Source: Phialocephala subalpina (taxonomy: Eukaryota > Ascomycota > Leotiomycetes > Helotiales > Mollisiaceae). From it: a stretch of 64,000 bases of DNA. Both the position numbers and the translations under genes were made by a program. This document shows, one piece after another, positions 13,067 through 23,747 of this stretch. Within the stretch, counting starts at the first letter, position 1. Each line of letters opens with the position of its first letter. The notes below the pieces were generated by a model. That model did not search any database. It had not been told where the DNA came from and was given only the letters and a program-made list of their open reading frames with translations. The DNA lies in assembly GCA_900073065.1 (NCBI GenBank), contig FJOG01000020.1:4144-68143 (forward strand), read 5' to 3'.

Positions 13067-14294
13067 CTACCTCTGAGCCTGACCCGCGTTCATCTCCATA
13101 GCGCGTAGCGTGGCTGCTGTATAGGGCGACAGCTCAACCGGGCCCGACATAGTCGATGGCTGCGTATTTCCATCCTGCGGCCGATACGACGCGGCTGGCA
13201 TACCCGCCCCGACTGGCGAATGAGTAAGATTACGAGCACAAGTGTCCGCTGTATTCACAGGCTCCTGAGTCGGCGGCACTCCCGGCGATGTAGAAGAGGC
13301 CTCGTTCTGACCCGCCGTACGCTGATACATGGGTAGTGGAAGGTTGGGTGAAGTCGTAGAGCTGCTTGCGTACGACGCATACTTGGGGTTGTAGGATGCG
13401 ACAGGAGGCGGTTGTTGCTGTGAGTGTTGCGGCTTGATTAACTCGATAGCGGCGAAGTCTGGTTGCACGGGGGCGGGCTGTTGGTTGCGTCGGCGGAAGA
13501 GTAGCAAGATGGCGAGGGCGGCGAGGGCGAGCACGGCGAGGCCGCCGACTACTCCGCCAACTATGGCGCCGATAGGTGTTTGTGAAGGCGTTGGTGTTGG
13601 TGGTGTTGTTGTTGGTGATCGTGTTGTTGTTGGAGACGTTAGGCTACTAGTAATAGAACTTAGGCTACTGGTGGAGGTAGAGCTAGTGGTAGTCGACGTC
13701 GACCCTGAGTTGGATTTAGCTTGGTAGTTGGAGGAGAAAACCCCTTTGTGGACTCACCAACAGTCGGTGACACCAGGAGAAAGGTTTCTGTATTTGCACC
13801 AGTTGTATCATAGCAAGCGAAGCGAGTAAAGTCAAGATTTGCACCAAGTGTGGAATACAAGTATTCCGTTCCACAACTGGCGGCAGTCGATGGACTATCC
13901 AAATATTAACGGACATCCGGATTTCAGTGCTTAGGAATATTTTACCAAACATATGAAGTTCCTGGATAGAAGATAGTTCCAAATTCGCACGTCGTCATTA
14001 CAAAGCAATCCAAGAAGCCTACAGAGCACCAGTTCCAATTATTGCCCGCTGTAGTTACAGTTTCTGAGCTGAAACCAAATGGACCGTCTAGAGGATTAAT
14101 GTTAAATGCGCGTAATATCAATTCTAGCGGCTAAACTTACACAAAACTGTTGTGCCTACAACAAAGGGACTCCAGACAGTTGAAACATCAACGCCCTGTC
14201 TGTTGTCAAGACGCGCTGCAAGGGTCGGGGCTGGATATGCAGCTCCATCAACTGCAACGAGGAAATGCACAAGCATTAGGGTTAGAGGTGTCAT
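13067..14294 (-). CDS. Single-pass cell-surface protein with Ser/Thr stalk (sensor-like)
   Basis: Four exons join in frame to 356 residues: 14141-14294, 13946-14087, 13758-13894, 13067-13704, with introns of 51-53 nt. The start ATG at 14294 opens a signal peptide (MTPLTLMLVHFLVAVDGA). A cysteine-containing ectodomain of about 120 residues follows, then a Ser/Thr/Pro-rich stalk (about 145-188), one transmembrane helix (PIGAIVGGVVGGLAVLALAALA, about 189-213) stopped by FRRRN, and a 140-residue Gln/Pro/Ser-rich cytoplasmic tail. This layout matches fungal Mid2/WSC-type wall-stress sensors and many uncharacterised surface proteins, but no WSC cysteine pattern is visible. It lies between FunK1/DUF7924 relics, in a transposon-flanking region. 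Confidence 0.82.
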
Positions 14295-15084
14295 TTTCGC
14301 ACCGATTCTCAATGCCGATGGCAGTCAAGAAGATGAAAACTGAAAATATTCAGCTGTCGTTCCACTTCTTATGTGTTCCAGCACGAGGGCTGGAGGCGGG
14401 GTAGTGGGACAGTGGAGAACGTGAAGTCAGCCCCAGCAGAAGCAAATATATAGTGAACAGCCTCTGAGAAAACTGATCCAATATTTGGCCCCTTAGGCTT
14501 TGCTACCATTGGGTGTGTGCGTGCTATTTGCGCCTCCTCTTACTTGGGGCTTGAGGGCTACATCCACTTAACACATATCCCAACAAGCCCCCCATATAGA
14601 TACTGACGGCTTAAGAACCGTGGCTTTAATACTCAAGAGATATAGGCAGAAGCTGCCAAAAGTCTGTCGTGATTATTTATTAAAAAAGAAAATATGGTTG
14701 TCTGCGGAGGTACCTCCGTTAAACGGTTATCCTCATAGGCCCATACCTGGAAAGCTTGAAAAAGAGGGTTTCCCGTCACGCACCCAATTCTTCCCACAAG
14801 CGAGGAAATGGCATGATTGTGAGGGAATGTTCGGGCTAAAATCCAGTGGCTTTCAGTGTTAGCGTGATTCGGGCTAGCCTAGACTTACGTCTTTCAGCCT
14901 CGACTACTTTGTGTAACCCCAGTCCCACATAAATGCGAGAATCGACTTTACCCAAGATCGAACATATACGCGAAAAGTGGAAACAAATCTGGCCACGTAA
15001 GAATCTCGGTCGCAAGGGAGCCAAAAATAAGCAGAAAACAAAGGCACACAAGTTGGAAGTTATAAACGGCTCCCTAGGGGTGTT
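14295..15084. other. Intergenic, upstream of the surface-protein gene
   Basis: About 0.8 kb containing the presumed promoter of the minus-strand surface-protein gene. No convincing open frame or RNA gene is seen. Confidence 0.55.
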
Positions 15085-15300
15085 GAAAGAGCTATTTAGA
15101 GGCTCTGCGTGATGCTATTGCGGGTCACAGGTCGCTGCTTGAGGATGGGAAGATTCTTCATAGGGGATATTTCCGAAAAACAATATTATCATCACAGAAC
15201 ATGCTCCTAAAGGGGAGCTGAAAGGAGGAGTATTGATTGACTTCGACTTAGCGAGAGAGCTGGATAGCGTGCCGAGTGGAGGGGATCGATTAAAATGGCT
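15085..15300 (+). pseudogene. FunK1 kinase fragment with frameshift
   Basis: The segment repeats, with moderate divergence, the catalytic region of the FunK1 pseudogene at about 10340-10540. It reads LRDAIAGHRSLLEDGKILHR, then after a one-base insertion near 15165 continues as a different frame with NNIIITEHAPKGE and LIDFDLARELDSVPSG. It keeps the metal-binding DFD but has neither start nor C-lobe. It is a relic of an independent FunK1 copy, less AT-shifted than the one at 9-11 kb. Confidence 0.8.
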
Positions 15301-15771
15301 ACACTTCGCATAACTCCTATGGTGCATAACCTCAGCCATAACGCACGGTCTAAACCATATTTAGCTAGTCTAAATTAAGCGAGCCTATCAAAATAAGATT
15401 ATCGGATCGGATCGGATCGGTGAAACTATTCTTCGAAAGACTGACCAATAAAAGCACTTGTATAATCAGCCAATTTATTCTCTTATTGAAAAGAAAGGCA
15501 GAATCATCAGGACTGGGGATAACGATCAGGAAGCCGGAAGTTAGTTCAAGTTATTCCATGAATTGCGAATGAATATTCTTTTATGCAATTTCCCGAGACG
15601 GGATACTTGATACTCCATTGGAGCGTCGTGAGCTGCCTTATCGAGATGCAGGGAAATGAAGCGAACGGGCTCCGAGCACAGGTTGCGTCTAGTACCGCCC
15701 TCTCCATATTTCGCCGGGTATGTCTCGTCGTGTGTCTTCCCGCTGCGACTCCGCTCAAGAAGTTGAGAGTA
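15301..15771. other. Relic-rich intergenic segment
   Basis: About 470 bp between the FunK1 fragment and the truncated regulator. It includes a pentanucleotide array and short open pieces in several frames (around 15430-15600) that look like decayed coding sequence but that I cannot assign. Confidence 0.45.
15401..15420. repeat. (ATCGG)4 microsatellite
   Basis: Four perfect copies of ATCGG in tandem, directly downstream of the FunK1 fragment. Confidence 0.9.
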
Positions 15772-16416
15772 TTAACAGACAAACAGGATACATGCCACTA
15801 GGCCTTTGATGACCATCTCCTCAGAGCCCGAAGAACTTTCTGCAAGTAATTTCTGAGTGTGGTTGACGGCATTGGTGTACTGTTGCAGCGAATACGTCTT
15901 GTTCTCATCATCGATGACTCGGATACCGTTGGGGGCGGCTGCTTTCACACTCCGATGCAATGTGCTCAGCGAGCATAGTGCGTATCTAATTGCTGGCTCC
16001 GATAAGCTCAACTGAAGCACTCGAGTACTCCAGAAATCTGCCCCATAGTAAACAGGCGATACTGTGCACGTACTATTGATGAAGAATTCGAAGGACTGCA
16101 GCTGCTTCGCGTCATCGAAAGTCGGTAATCGGATCTTCTGACTCGGATCGAGGGAAGAATGTGAGGAGGCCATGCCTTTGTTTGGCGATACACTTCGCGA
16201 TCCGGACCTGGAGACTGGCATATTCGTGTAGCCATCACATTTTCGTCCCGTGCTGGTACAGCGAGCGCAACTAGGCTTCTGTTCGTCGCACTTGACTCGT
16301 CGAATCCTGATATGGGGTTATATTTGCACTCAATGTTTCTAGGATGGTCTTGCGCGGTACCTGCATGTCACGCATCCACTAACAACTCTGATTTTACCTC
16401 CCCTTCCAATTTCCAT
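15772..16416 (-). CDS. Zn2Cys6 transcription factor, apparently C-terminally truncated
   Basis: Exon 1 (16361-16416) starts MEIGRGGKIRVVSGCVTC. A 54-nt intron (16307-16360) splits the zinc cluster, and exon 2 (15772-16306) completes it: C-x2-C-x6-C-x6-C-x2-C-x6-C, ending RKCDGY. A linker follows, then the start of the usual fungal regulator domain (about LSEPAIRYALCSLSTLHRS), and the frame ends after ILFVC at 196 residues. Family members normally run 400-700 residues, and the stop falls in the middle of a predicted helix, where relatives continue. The missing part is not found in any frame of the adjacent 470 bp. I infer truncation by rearrangement next to FunK1 debris. A start further upstream at 16566 is possible. 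DNA binding could survive; regulation by the C-terminal domain could not. Confidence 0.6.
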
Positions 16417-17257
16417 TTCCGGAGGCGATCCAATGTCCGAGGATGGCGGGTATATTGAGTTGCACCGCTCAGAAGGGGGATAGTCTCTACAAGGTTGTCG
16501 TTTAAGACGTCTCCGGCACCTAAACATTTCGGGACCTGGGTGAGCTGCCAATGTTCTGGTATTCATGTAGCGGTTGCCTTACAAGATTCGCAGCAAAGTA
16601 TCTATGCCAAGAAGAAAGGATAAGTTGTAGAATCCTTCACAACTCTTGCAGTCTTACTCGAGCTTTTCAAGATTTCGAAGTCGGACGCATTTCTTATTGT
16701 ACGTACAGCTGAGCCTGAATTAGCAAGTCTGTGCCATGAAAATGGAGGCATACACTACATACCCACAAAGTGTTACCCATACACCTGAAAGGGTGCCTAC
16801 AGATGAAGCCATGTCATCTAGTGAGGCAGATTTTGCTCGGGATACTGTATTGGGTCGGTGAACGCACGTCGCTTCTTCAGCCTCGTCGTGTGGAGACGAA
16901 ATTGCTGCGCCACTGTCAGATTTAGCTGCAGGACAAGGAAAATGATGACCTAAATTATTAGTAACAGGCGAAGTGACCAGACGGCATTGAAGAAATCCCA
17001 CGAGGGGATCGGCAGCGAGCCGGGATCGTTCTCCACGCCTCATCCCAGGTCTGTGGTATCCGTGGATATAATTTTGGACGATGAACGAATGAACCCGTCA
17101 TGGAGAACTTCGAATCTGGTCCCAATCGACGATGAATGAATCGACCAATGAGCAGGATTGCCAAGATGAAGCCTTCTTTGAACCCATCCAAGGTTCAGGC
17201 TTGGAGGATTGGTAAGTACTTTTTTCTCATTTCACTGTAGGATATAAAGAACTCAGC
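16417..17257. other. Intergenic between divergent genes
   Basis: Shared upstream region of the truncated regulator (minus) and the aspartic protease (plus). Two overlapping minus-strand open frames of 77 and 107 codons occur, but neither shows domains, splice continuity or a signal peptide. Confidence 0.5.
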
Positions 17258-18695
17258 ATGACACCAAAAATGTCTAGCAAGCCTGGAACTTTCTCCTATT
17301 CATTTGCGTCTTACAAAATGTATTTTTCATCATCTCTTCCAGTCGCTTTCACAGCATTGGCAGCATGCTCTTCCATGAGTGCAGCAAGTCGAGCACCGTT
17401 GTCAAGAAGACATCTTGACTGTCGAGATGCTTCTGCCGTGAAAGGAATTTCTAGCTCTGGCGGATTCTGGTTTGGCGATTTCTCTGTCGGCAATTCTTCC
17501 AACCTGAGCATGTTGATCGATACTGGTTCAGGAGATGTCATCGTCAATCCTAAACTTTATAAGCCGTCGGCATCTTCAAAACCCCTCAATGCCGCCTTCA
17601 CCAATACATACGGTACCACTTCAAGTGATGGCACGGGTAATGGAACAGTATGAATCTCGAACTCCTGCATGTCTAGATGTTAATCTTTGCGTAGGTTGTC
17701 GGTACTCTGTATACTGAAGAGATGAGCTATGGTGGCTTGACTGCCGTCCAAACGATTGGATCAGCAACTGGGACATCGGATATTCCTGGCGACGGAATTG
17801 TTGGCTTCTCAGGTTCGTTGTTCTGGCAGTTCCCTGGCAATTCGACATCTTTTATGCAGTCGCTCTGCACCCAAGGGAAAGTCTCTGAATGCCGCTTTGG
17901 TCTTGTTCTCGAAAATGAGAGTACTGGCTCCCTTATTTTGGGTGAGCTCGATACCGAGATGTACACAGGAGACTTGACTGTTGGACCCATCTACCTGACT
18001 GGTTGGGCTGCAATGATGGATCTCGCCATCAATAGCACAATCGTTGCGAAAGATTTGACTGTTGAGCTGGATAGCGGAACTGCAACTATCGTGGGGCGAG
18101 TCACTCCTAGCAGTTTTTGAACAATGACTGATTGCAATAGGCCCATCGAGGGAGTGAGCAGCATCTTCGAAGCAGTCGGAATCCAGGGAGTACTTCAAAA
18201 CAGCTCAGAAGGCCAACAACTCGTTGGCTACTTCCCATGCGACAAGCCTCCAACCGTGGGCTTCTCCTTTCCATCACAAAGCAACGTATCGACGGCAACT
18301 AAGACTATCAGCAAGAACAGTACGGTCTTCAACATTCCTGCAAGTGCCTGGGCGGCTGTAGACAATGGAAGTAACAACTGTACTGCAATTATGAGTGGTC
18401 AAGACTTTGCCACTTTCCCGGGATTGTGGGTTGTTGGACAACGTAAGTGTTTCTGATGGAGTTTTGAGATGGTAACTGAGCAATCACAGCTTTCATGCAA
18501 GGCCGTTACATTGACCACAATGTGGCGGACGGAACAATTGGAATTGCACCATTGAAGACTTCCACCACCCGCAACGCGACTTCGACTTCGAGTCCATTAC
18601 CGACAGTGACTGCTAATGGAGGAATGTCGAAATTTGCCATAGGCCGGTGGACCTTGCTTGGTTTGACCGTAGCGATTGCTTCCCTCCTTTTGTAG
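17258..18695 (+). CDS. Secreted pepsin-like aspartic protease with C-terminal hydrophobic tail (yapsin-like)
   Basis: Four exons (17258-17647, 17695-18095, 18141-18442, 18490-18695) close in frame to 432 residues. The ATG at 17318 is a likely better start, because it begins the signal peptide MYFSSSLPVAFTALAACSS directly. The A1-family catalytic motifs are DTGS (Asp88) and DSGT (Asp256). The C-terminus is Ser/Thr-rich and ends in a hydrophobic stretch (RWTLLGLTVAIASLLL), typical of GPI-anchored yapsin-type proteases at the cell surface. Intron 2 (18096-18140, 45 nt) appears to be of GC-AG type: splicing gives IVG|PIEGV, while unspliced sequence meets an in-frame TGA at 18118. Introns 1 and 3 are GT-AG, 47 nt each. 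Confidence 0.87.
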
Positions 18696-19423
18696 GTCAA
18701 AGAGACTATTCTACCACTATGGCAGAAGCAATGGATAATAATTGCTGAGGCTTTGTAGAGTATAAGGAAGGCATTAGCGGCGTTTCGTTTCGTTGCAGAT
18801 CTCATCTGCCGCGGTGAGAGATGGCAGTATTGTAACCTTCATATAATTGACAGACTTACAACATGAACCTCTTTCTTTGGATGTATGCAGAGAAGCCAGG
18901 CAGAGATTGGATGGTGGTAGGCTTCCATTATTCGGATAGTGTTGGATGGATAGATTGCAATCGCCAGTCAGGCAAATGTCCAAGTCCAGAATTGGCGGTG
19001 TCGTGGCTTGAATGTCCAGTGTCCATCTGCTAGCTTGAGTACTGCGATTGCTCGAGTGTCTAGAATGTCGAAGACAAGGACGCAATGATGGGTCCCGAAG
19101 ATTGCTTTGTAGGAAGAAAAAAGCTCGTCATAGTGTTTCTCCCTGAGACAAGTTGACATTGAACGAGGGGTAATTGTGCATTCCACCAGTTGTCGAGGTT
19201 TCGAGGATCTGGATGAATTGAGCGAGCTTGGGAAGTTCAACCCACCACGAATGCAGAAGGATCGAACATGATGGGAACCGCATTGAAGATATGCTGTACC
19301 AGGAAGCCCGAGAAAATCGAAGAGGAACCCCTCACGCGTGCACGGACCCATGTGCAGTTGCTGTTGACATCGTCGTCGCGTCTTTCGCGTCAACAAACCC
19401 CCATCCAATTCCAATCAGCAGCA
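18696..19423. other. Intergenic
   Basis: About 0.7 kb between two plus-strand genes. A 148-codon open frame on the opposite strand (18968-19414) lacks any recognisable domain and is probably chance. The last 50 bases before 19424 are C/T-rich and CA-rich, like a fungal 5' leader. Confidence 0.5.
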
Positions 19424-21634
19424 ATGTCCCGACCCCTCGCCATGGACCTCACTCGATTCTCCCGCATCCCCGAATTTGTCACGAAATATATCCGCGAACA
19501 GAATTTCGATGAGGATGATGGTGCACACGGCCGGACCTTGATTCGACTGTGCTTAGAGGAGTTCTTGGATGAAACGAAGCGACAGGATAGGGAATCGATG
19601 ACGGCGGCAAAAGATGAGGTTATAGCATCAGTCAAGCGCCTAGTCGCTGAGGGTGTTTTGTGCCTGCTGAAGAAGGACAACAAACCTCATTTTAGACTCG
19701 GTCCAGAAGCATTGGCCGACAAGAACGATAAGGAGAGTACAATTGTTGTTGATGCCCAGCAGAGGGGGAGAGATGCCGAAGAAGCAGAAACTAGCATGCT
19801 AGAAGGAGAAGACACGCCACTAGAGGAGGCAGAGGCAGACCGTGAGTCTGTCAATTGGTAGCATTTGAGCTCTTCTGACGCTGATCTAGGACATGCGGCG
19901 GGGTATGCTGAGATGACTCGAGGAGCAAGACCTTTCGTTCCACCACCCGCAGAGGAAGACATAAGCACACCGAGCAGAAAGCGGCGTCGGATAGAAATTG
20001 CGGCCAGTGATTCAAACAGTTGGAATTCCATCAGTCCTATACCGCATCCGAATTCTACTCCTCGGCGAAGACGTCCACCGCCAGTCAGTCCTCTTTCAGG
20101 ATCTCGCAGACGATCTGCGCCGATGGACTTTCTTTCACCTAGAAAACAGAGAGACCCAAGAGACTATGAAGCAGAGGAACAAATTCGGCAGCAATTGTTC
20201 AAACAAGAGATGAAAGACACCTCTCCACCCTGGCTCACACAAGGTCTTGAGATGTTACGTCCCAGGTACCCGGACGATTTGTTTGAAGCACAGAATGGAA
20301 TGATCCAATGTCTAGACTGTAGGCGACCTTTCAAGCCCGCGAACAATGGCGTTAGCAATTTCGATACCCATCTACGTTCTAAGACACATCGAGCGTGTGT
20401 ATCAGAAAGGCTTCGGAATATGTCAACCTATCAACACACATTGCCGTCCACAAAGATGATTGATGTGGATCTCAACTTTCAACAAGCCCCCCTTACGGTC
20501 TTCGCCAACAAGCAGCAGGAACGAAGCGTCAAGGACATAGCCAACGAATTATTCTCTAAACTAGATGGAGACACTGGCATGACTTCGATCAGATTGAGCA
20601 TGATTGATTCAAGACTTGCTGCAATGAACAACAAGGTGAACGAGCAAAGAGGTCATTTCGATAAAGTACTCGAGTCGTCCCAAAAGTGCAACAAGGACAT
20701 GAAGGAGAAGCTCAATATGTTATCGGATGTCATCAAATCTACAGAAGAGAAGTGTGAAAACCAAGTCCGCGATTTTGTCAAGCAAGTTGAAACATCCGAC
20801 TTCAAGAATGGCGAGCAGTTGAGGACGATGTCACGGCGGATGATGGACTTGGAAGGTAGATGCGAGACGAAGCTGAGTGAGACAAATACGAGGATCGCAA
20901 GATATAATCAACGAACCTTAGACCAATATGATAGCACCAACGAGCGTATCACAAAGTCAGAACTCGAGTCGAAAACCAAGCTGGAGCAGCTGTCGAGCCA
21001 GATAAACCAACTTGTCAAGAAGAATAAGAGCCAGGACGAGTTGATCGCCAAACTCGACGAGGTGATCGCCAAGTTCCAGTCACAGGCCGAAGAAAACAGG
21101 AAGGATGTCCAAGGACTTCAAGAACAATCTCAAGAACTTGAAGTCAGGATCAAAGAGTTGGAACGGGAAAACAAGGGCCAAGAGGATGAGATTCAAGACC
21201 TTCTCGCACAGACCCAGTTGCATACCGAGGAGCTACAACGCCAACGAGATAGTGAGGAAAATTTCATGAAAACGATCCGAGATCAAATGCAAGCACACTT
21301 CGAGCAGACAGACCGGACCATCAAGAAGCTCAGTACAGAGAACGAAGATCGGATGGAATTAATGGAACAGCAGATGTTTAATCGGATCAAAGCGATTGAG
21401 GACCATTCTTCGAAGAAGATTCGATCCTTGGAGAAGAAATACGTCGAGCAGAAAGAGAATATCGACCGCTTCGAAATAGTAGTACCTACCATTTTGGAGG
21501 ACGCGAGAGCACGAGATGAGTATTTGGATGAGCTCGCAAAACTTATCACTGAGCCGGAAGAAGAAGTTGTTTACCCTTCACCAAAGAAGGAGAAGGCTCG
21601 ACGAGATGTTCGAAGGACATCTGTTGCACGCTGA
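19424..21634 (+). CDS. Coiled-coil protein with one matrin/U1-type C2H2 finger
   Basis: Two exons (19424-19841 and 19890-21634; 48-nt intron) give 720 residues. A compact N-terminal region (FVTKYIREQNF... LCLEEFLDE) is followed by acidic sequence and a basic stretch RKRRRIE (about 169-175) that could be a nuclear signal. A C2H2 finger comes next (CLDC then HLRSKTH; Cys280, Cys283, His300, His306), and then about 320 residues of nearly continuous coiled coil (366-690) rich in Glu, Gln and Lys. I do not recognise an orthologue. The layout suggests a nuclear scaffold or nucleic-acid-associated protein, which is inference. The start was chosen because the C/T-rich leader ends immediately before it. 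Confidence 0.8.
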
Positions 21635-22237
21635 GCTTTGTTTTGTTGGGTACCAATATGTGTTCCCTGTTTGATTTTCACGGTGTTGTTTTTGAGCATA
21701 GTGTTTTGGAGTATTGTCAAGGTCATGTCTCTTACATCAGGTATTATGCCCAGCATTATTGTCTTCAAATCAATTACTTTCGCATACCTCAGTCACTGAT
21801 CCCATCACCTATATTCTTTTGCCAACACATTGCGGCGATCTTCATTCAGCCCTTGCAGGTGGTAGTTCTTTGGCCCCATGGGTCGGCCGTCGTGGCTTGT
21901 GGCTGCTTACGTTACCAGGTCCAGTCGCGTTCGGCCTTCTCAGCTGGGTGATTAATCAGACGAAATTTTCCACATTGAGAAACGCGGGACTTCAAACGCG
22001 AACCCGCACCCGCTATCTAGGTACGATTCTAACCTGTCGATGTACTATATGATTTTGGTTGGGAATGAGGGTTTCAGCTCTTGGGGTACTTGGCTTTACT
22101 GTCAGCATGACGTCTAATTGCGGCCATGAAGGGAGTATTTATCTTCTATGTTCCTCGATTTCTCCGTCATCAACTCTCTCAAAGTTATACAGCACTTTCT
22201 ATTGCGCTTTCCAGTTCATATCATTTTACAATCCACA
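21635..22237. other. Intergenic
   Basis: About 0.6 kb between tandem plus-strand genes. Open frames in it have no domain or codon signal. The final 100 bases are C/T-rich and likely hold the promoter and leader of the hemerythrin-domain gene. Confidence 0.55.
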
Positions 22238-23116
22238 ATGACCAAACGACCATGGGCTGACACCCCCTTCCCTCTCATCCCCACCCCCAGCGGCCCCTCC
22301 ATCCAAAACATAAGTCCTGGAACCCTCAAAGTTGCCACAGAAATGTGTCTAGCCCATAACGTAACCAAGCTTTCTTTGTCTCTCCTCATGCATTGGTACT
22401 AATGCCCCATAGCTCATCCTCCGTAACCTAAACGCCATCTACCTCCAAGCCCCCAACATCTCCAAAGACTCTCCAACCGACATTCGCGATTTCATCCTCT
22501 TCTGTCAGGTCTTCCACGAATCGGTCTCTCACCATCATGATTATGAGGAGAGTACTTTCTTTCCTAGTATTGAAGAGTATACTAAAGAGAAAGGGATTAT
22601 GGAGACGAGTATGAGGCAGCATGAGGCTTTTCATGCTGGGTTGGAGGAGTTTGGTGAGTATGTCTATGGGGTGGGAGTGGAGGAGTGGGATGCAAAGAGA
22701 CTGTTGGGGATTGTGGATGGGTTTGGAGAAGCGCTACAACTACATTTGAGGGACGAGATTGAGACCTTACTTGGACTGGAGAAATACGGAGGAGACAAAC
22801 TGCAGAAAGCTTGGGATGAACTGGAAGCGAAGATTCAGAGGGAGATGACAGATAAGGTATGTTTGAATTTTGAATCGGGATGAAGAAGGTATGACTGATT
22901 GGATTTGTGTAGTTGAAAGTCATACCAGCAGGACTTGGAGCGATTGATCGAACATTTGAGGGTGGCAGGCACAAACATTGGCCGCCCTTTCCGTGGTTCG
23001 TGCCGTATTTGGTGAAGTACTTTTTTATGTGGAAGTATAGAGGTGTTTGGAGGTTCAGTCCTTGTACAGTCTTTGGTGAGCCGAAGGAGTTGCCTTTTGT
23101 GAAGGTTGAGCAGTGA
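22238..23116 (+). CDS. Hemerythrin-like (HHE) domain protein
   Basis: Three exons (22238-22360, 22413-22856, 22913-23116; introns 52 and 56 nt) give 256 residues. The four-helix HHE pattern is clear: FCQVFHESVSHHHDYEEST supplies clustered His and Glu ligands, RQHEAFH the next, and LQLHLRDEIETLL the C-terminal ligand set. Fungal members bind a non-haem di-iron centre and are usually uncharacterised cytosolic proteins, sometimes linked to oxygen or nitric-oxide stress. The C-terminal exon (KHWPPFPWFVPYLVKYFF) is the aromatic-rich extension common in fungal members. The length is typical. Confidence 0.9.
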
Positions 23117-23747
23117 GAGAGTTTGCTGCGGCGTCCTTGTGGATACGACTCTTGTATTGTTGGTTCATCGTTTTGAGGGTGGACAATCCGTGTAGAATTA
23201 GATCTAAATTAGACAACGATCACTACTTCTAGTTCAGCCGCCATGACGGCTTTTGGTCGTCTCAAAGTGAACACAACTAGAACCGCTTGCCTGTTTTATG
23301 TCAAACGATTCAACTCGCGAAACAATGACAGCGGGCGTCATTCGGGCGCCATTCCAAATCAGTGCTAGAAGCCCACTGAAATGCATCAGATTGTTTAGCT
23401 GTAGCCCCGCCATCTAATTAATATAAAGTTCATCAACCGCACCTCAGGTCCTCGAATGAAGTCTCCCGATTCATACATTGCGATGCGTTCTATGCAAGCC
23501 GGCTTCTGTTCTAGCGCCTGGGCATTTTGACGTGCATGAAGAGCCAAGGATGATCAGACCAGCAACGATCGATCGCGAAAGGAAAGGCTGAATTCAAGCC
23601 TCACTGAACATCATCAGATCACAATAGGATAAACGAACGCGCGCATACGCGTTTTTGGTACCACTGTCCCACGAAAGCAATCCTTATATACACCTCGAAC
23701 TCCTAACTGCCGAATTACGAGATTCCTCCCCGAACCGTCATCACAAA
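23117..23747. other. Intergenic, flbE upstream region
   Basis: About 0.6 kb without a gene. The open frame continues 31 codons upstream of the chosen flbE start, but that part has no conservation that I recognise, and the ATG at 23748 begins exactly with the conserved N-terminus. Confidence 0.55.

Noticed and set aside
15546..15782. Possible extra exon of the Zn2Cys6 gene via intron GTATCC...GCAG
   Set aside because: The splice is formally possible (about 49 nt), but the resulting sequence has no resemblance to the family's C-terminal domain.
16720..17191. Two overlapping minus-strand open frames upstream of the protease
   Set aside because: They overlap in different frames, with no splice chain or motif linking them.
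18968..19414. 148-codon open frame opposite the upstream region of the coiled-coil gene
   Set aside because: Cys/Arg/Ser-rich without domain; typical of an antisense or chance frame.
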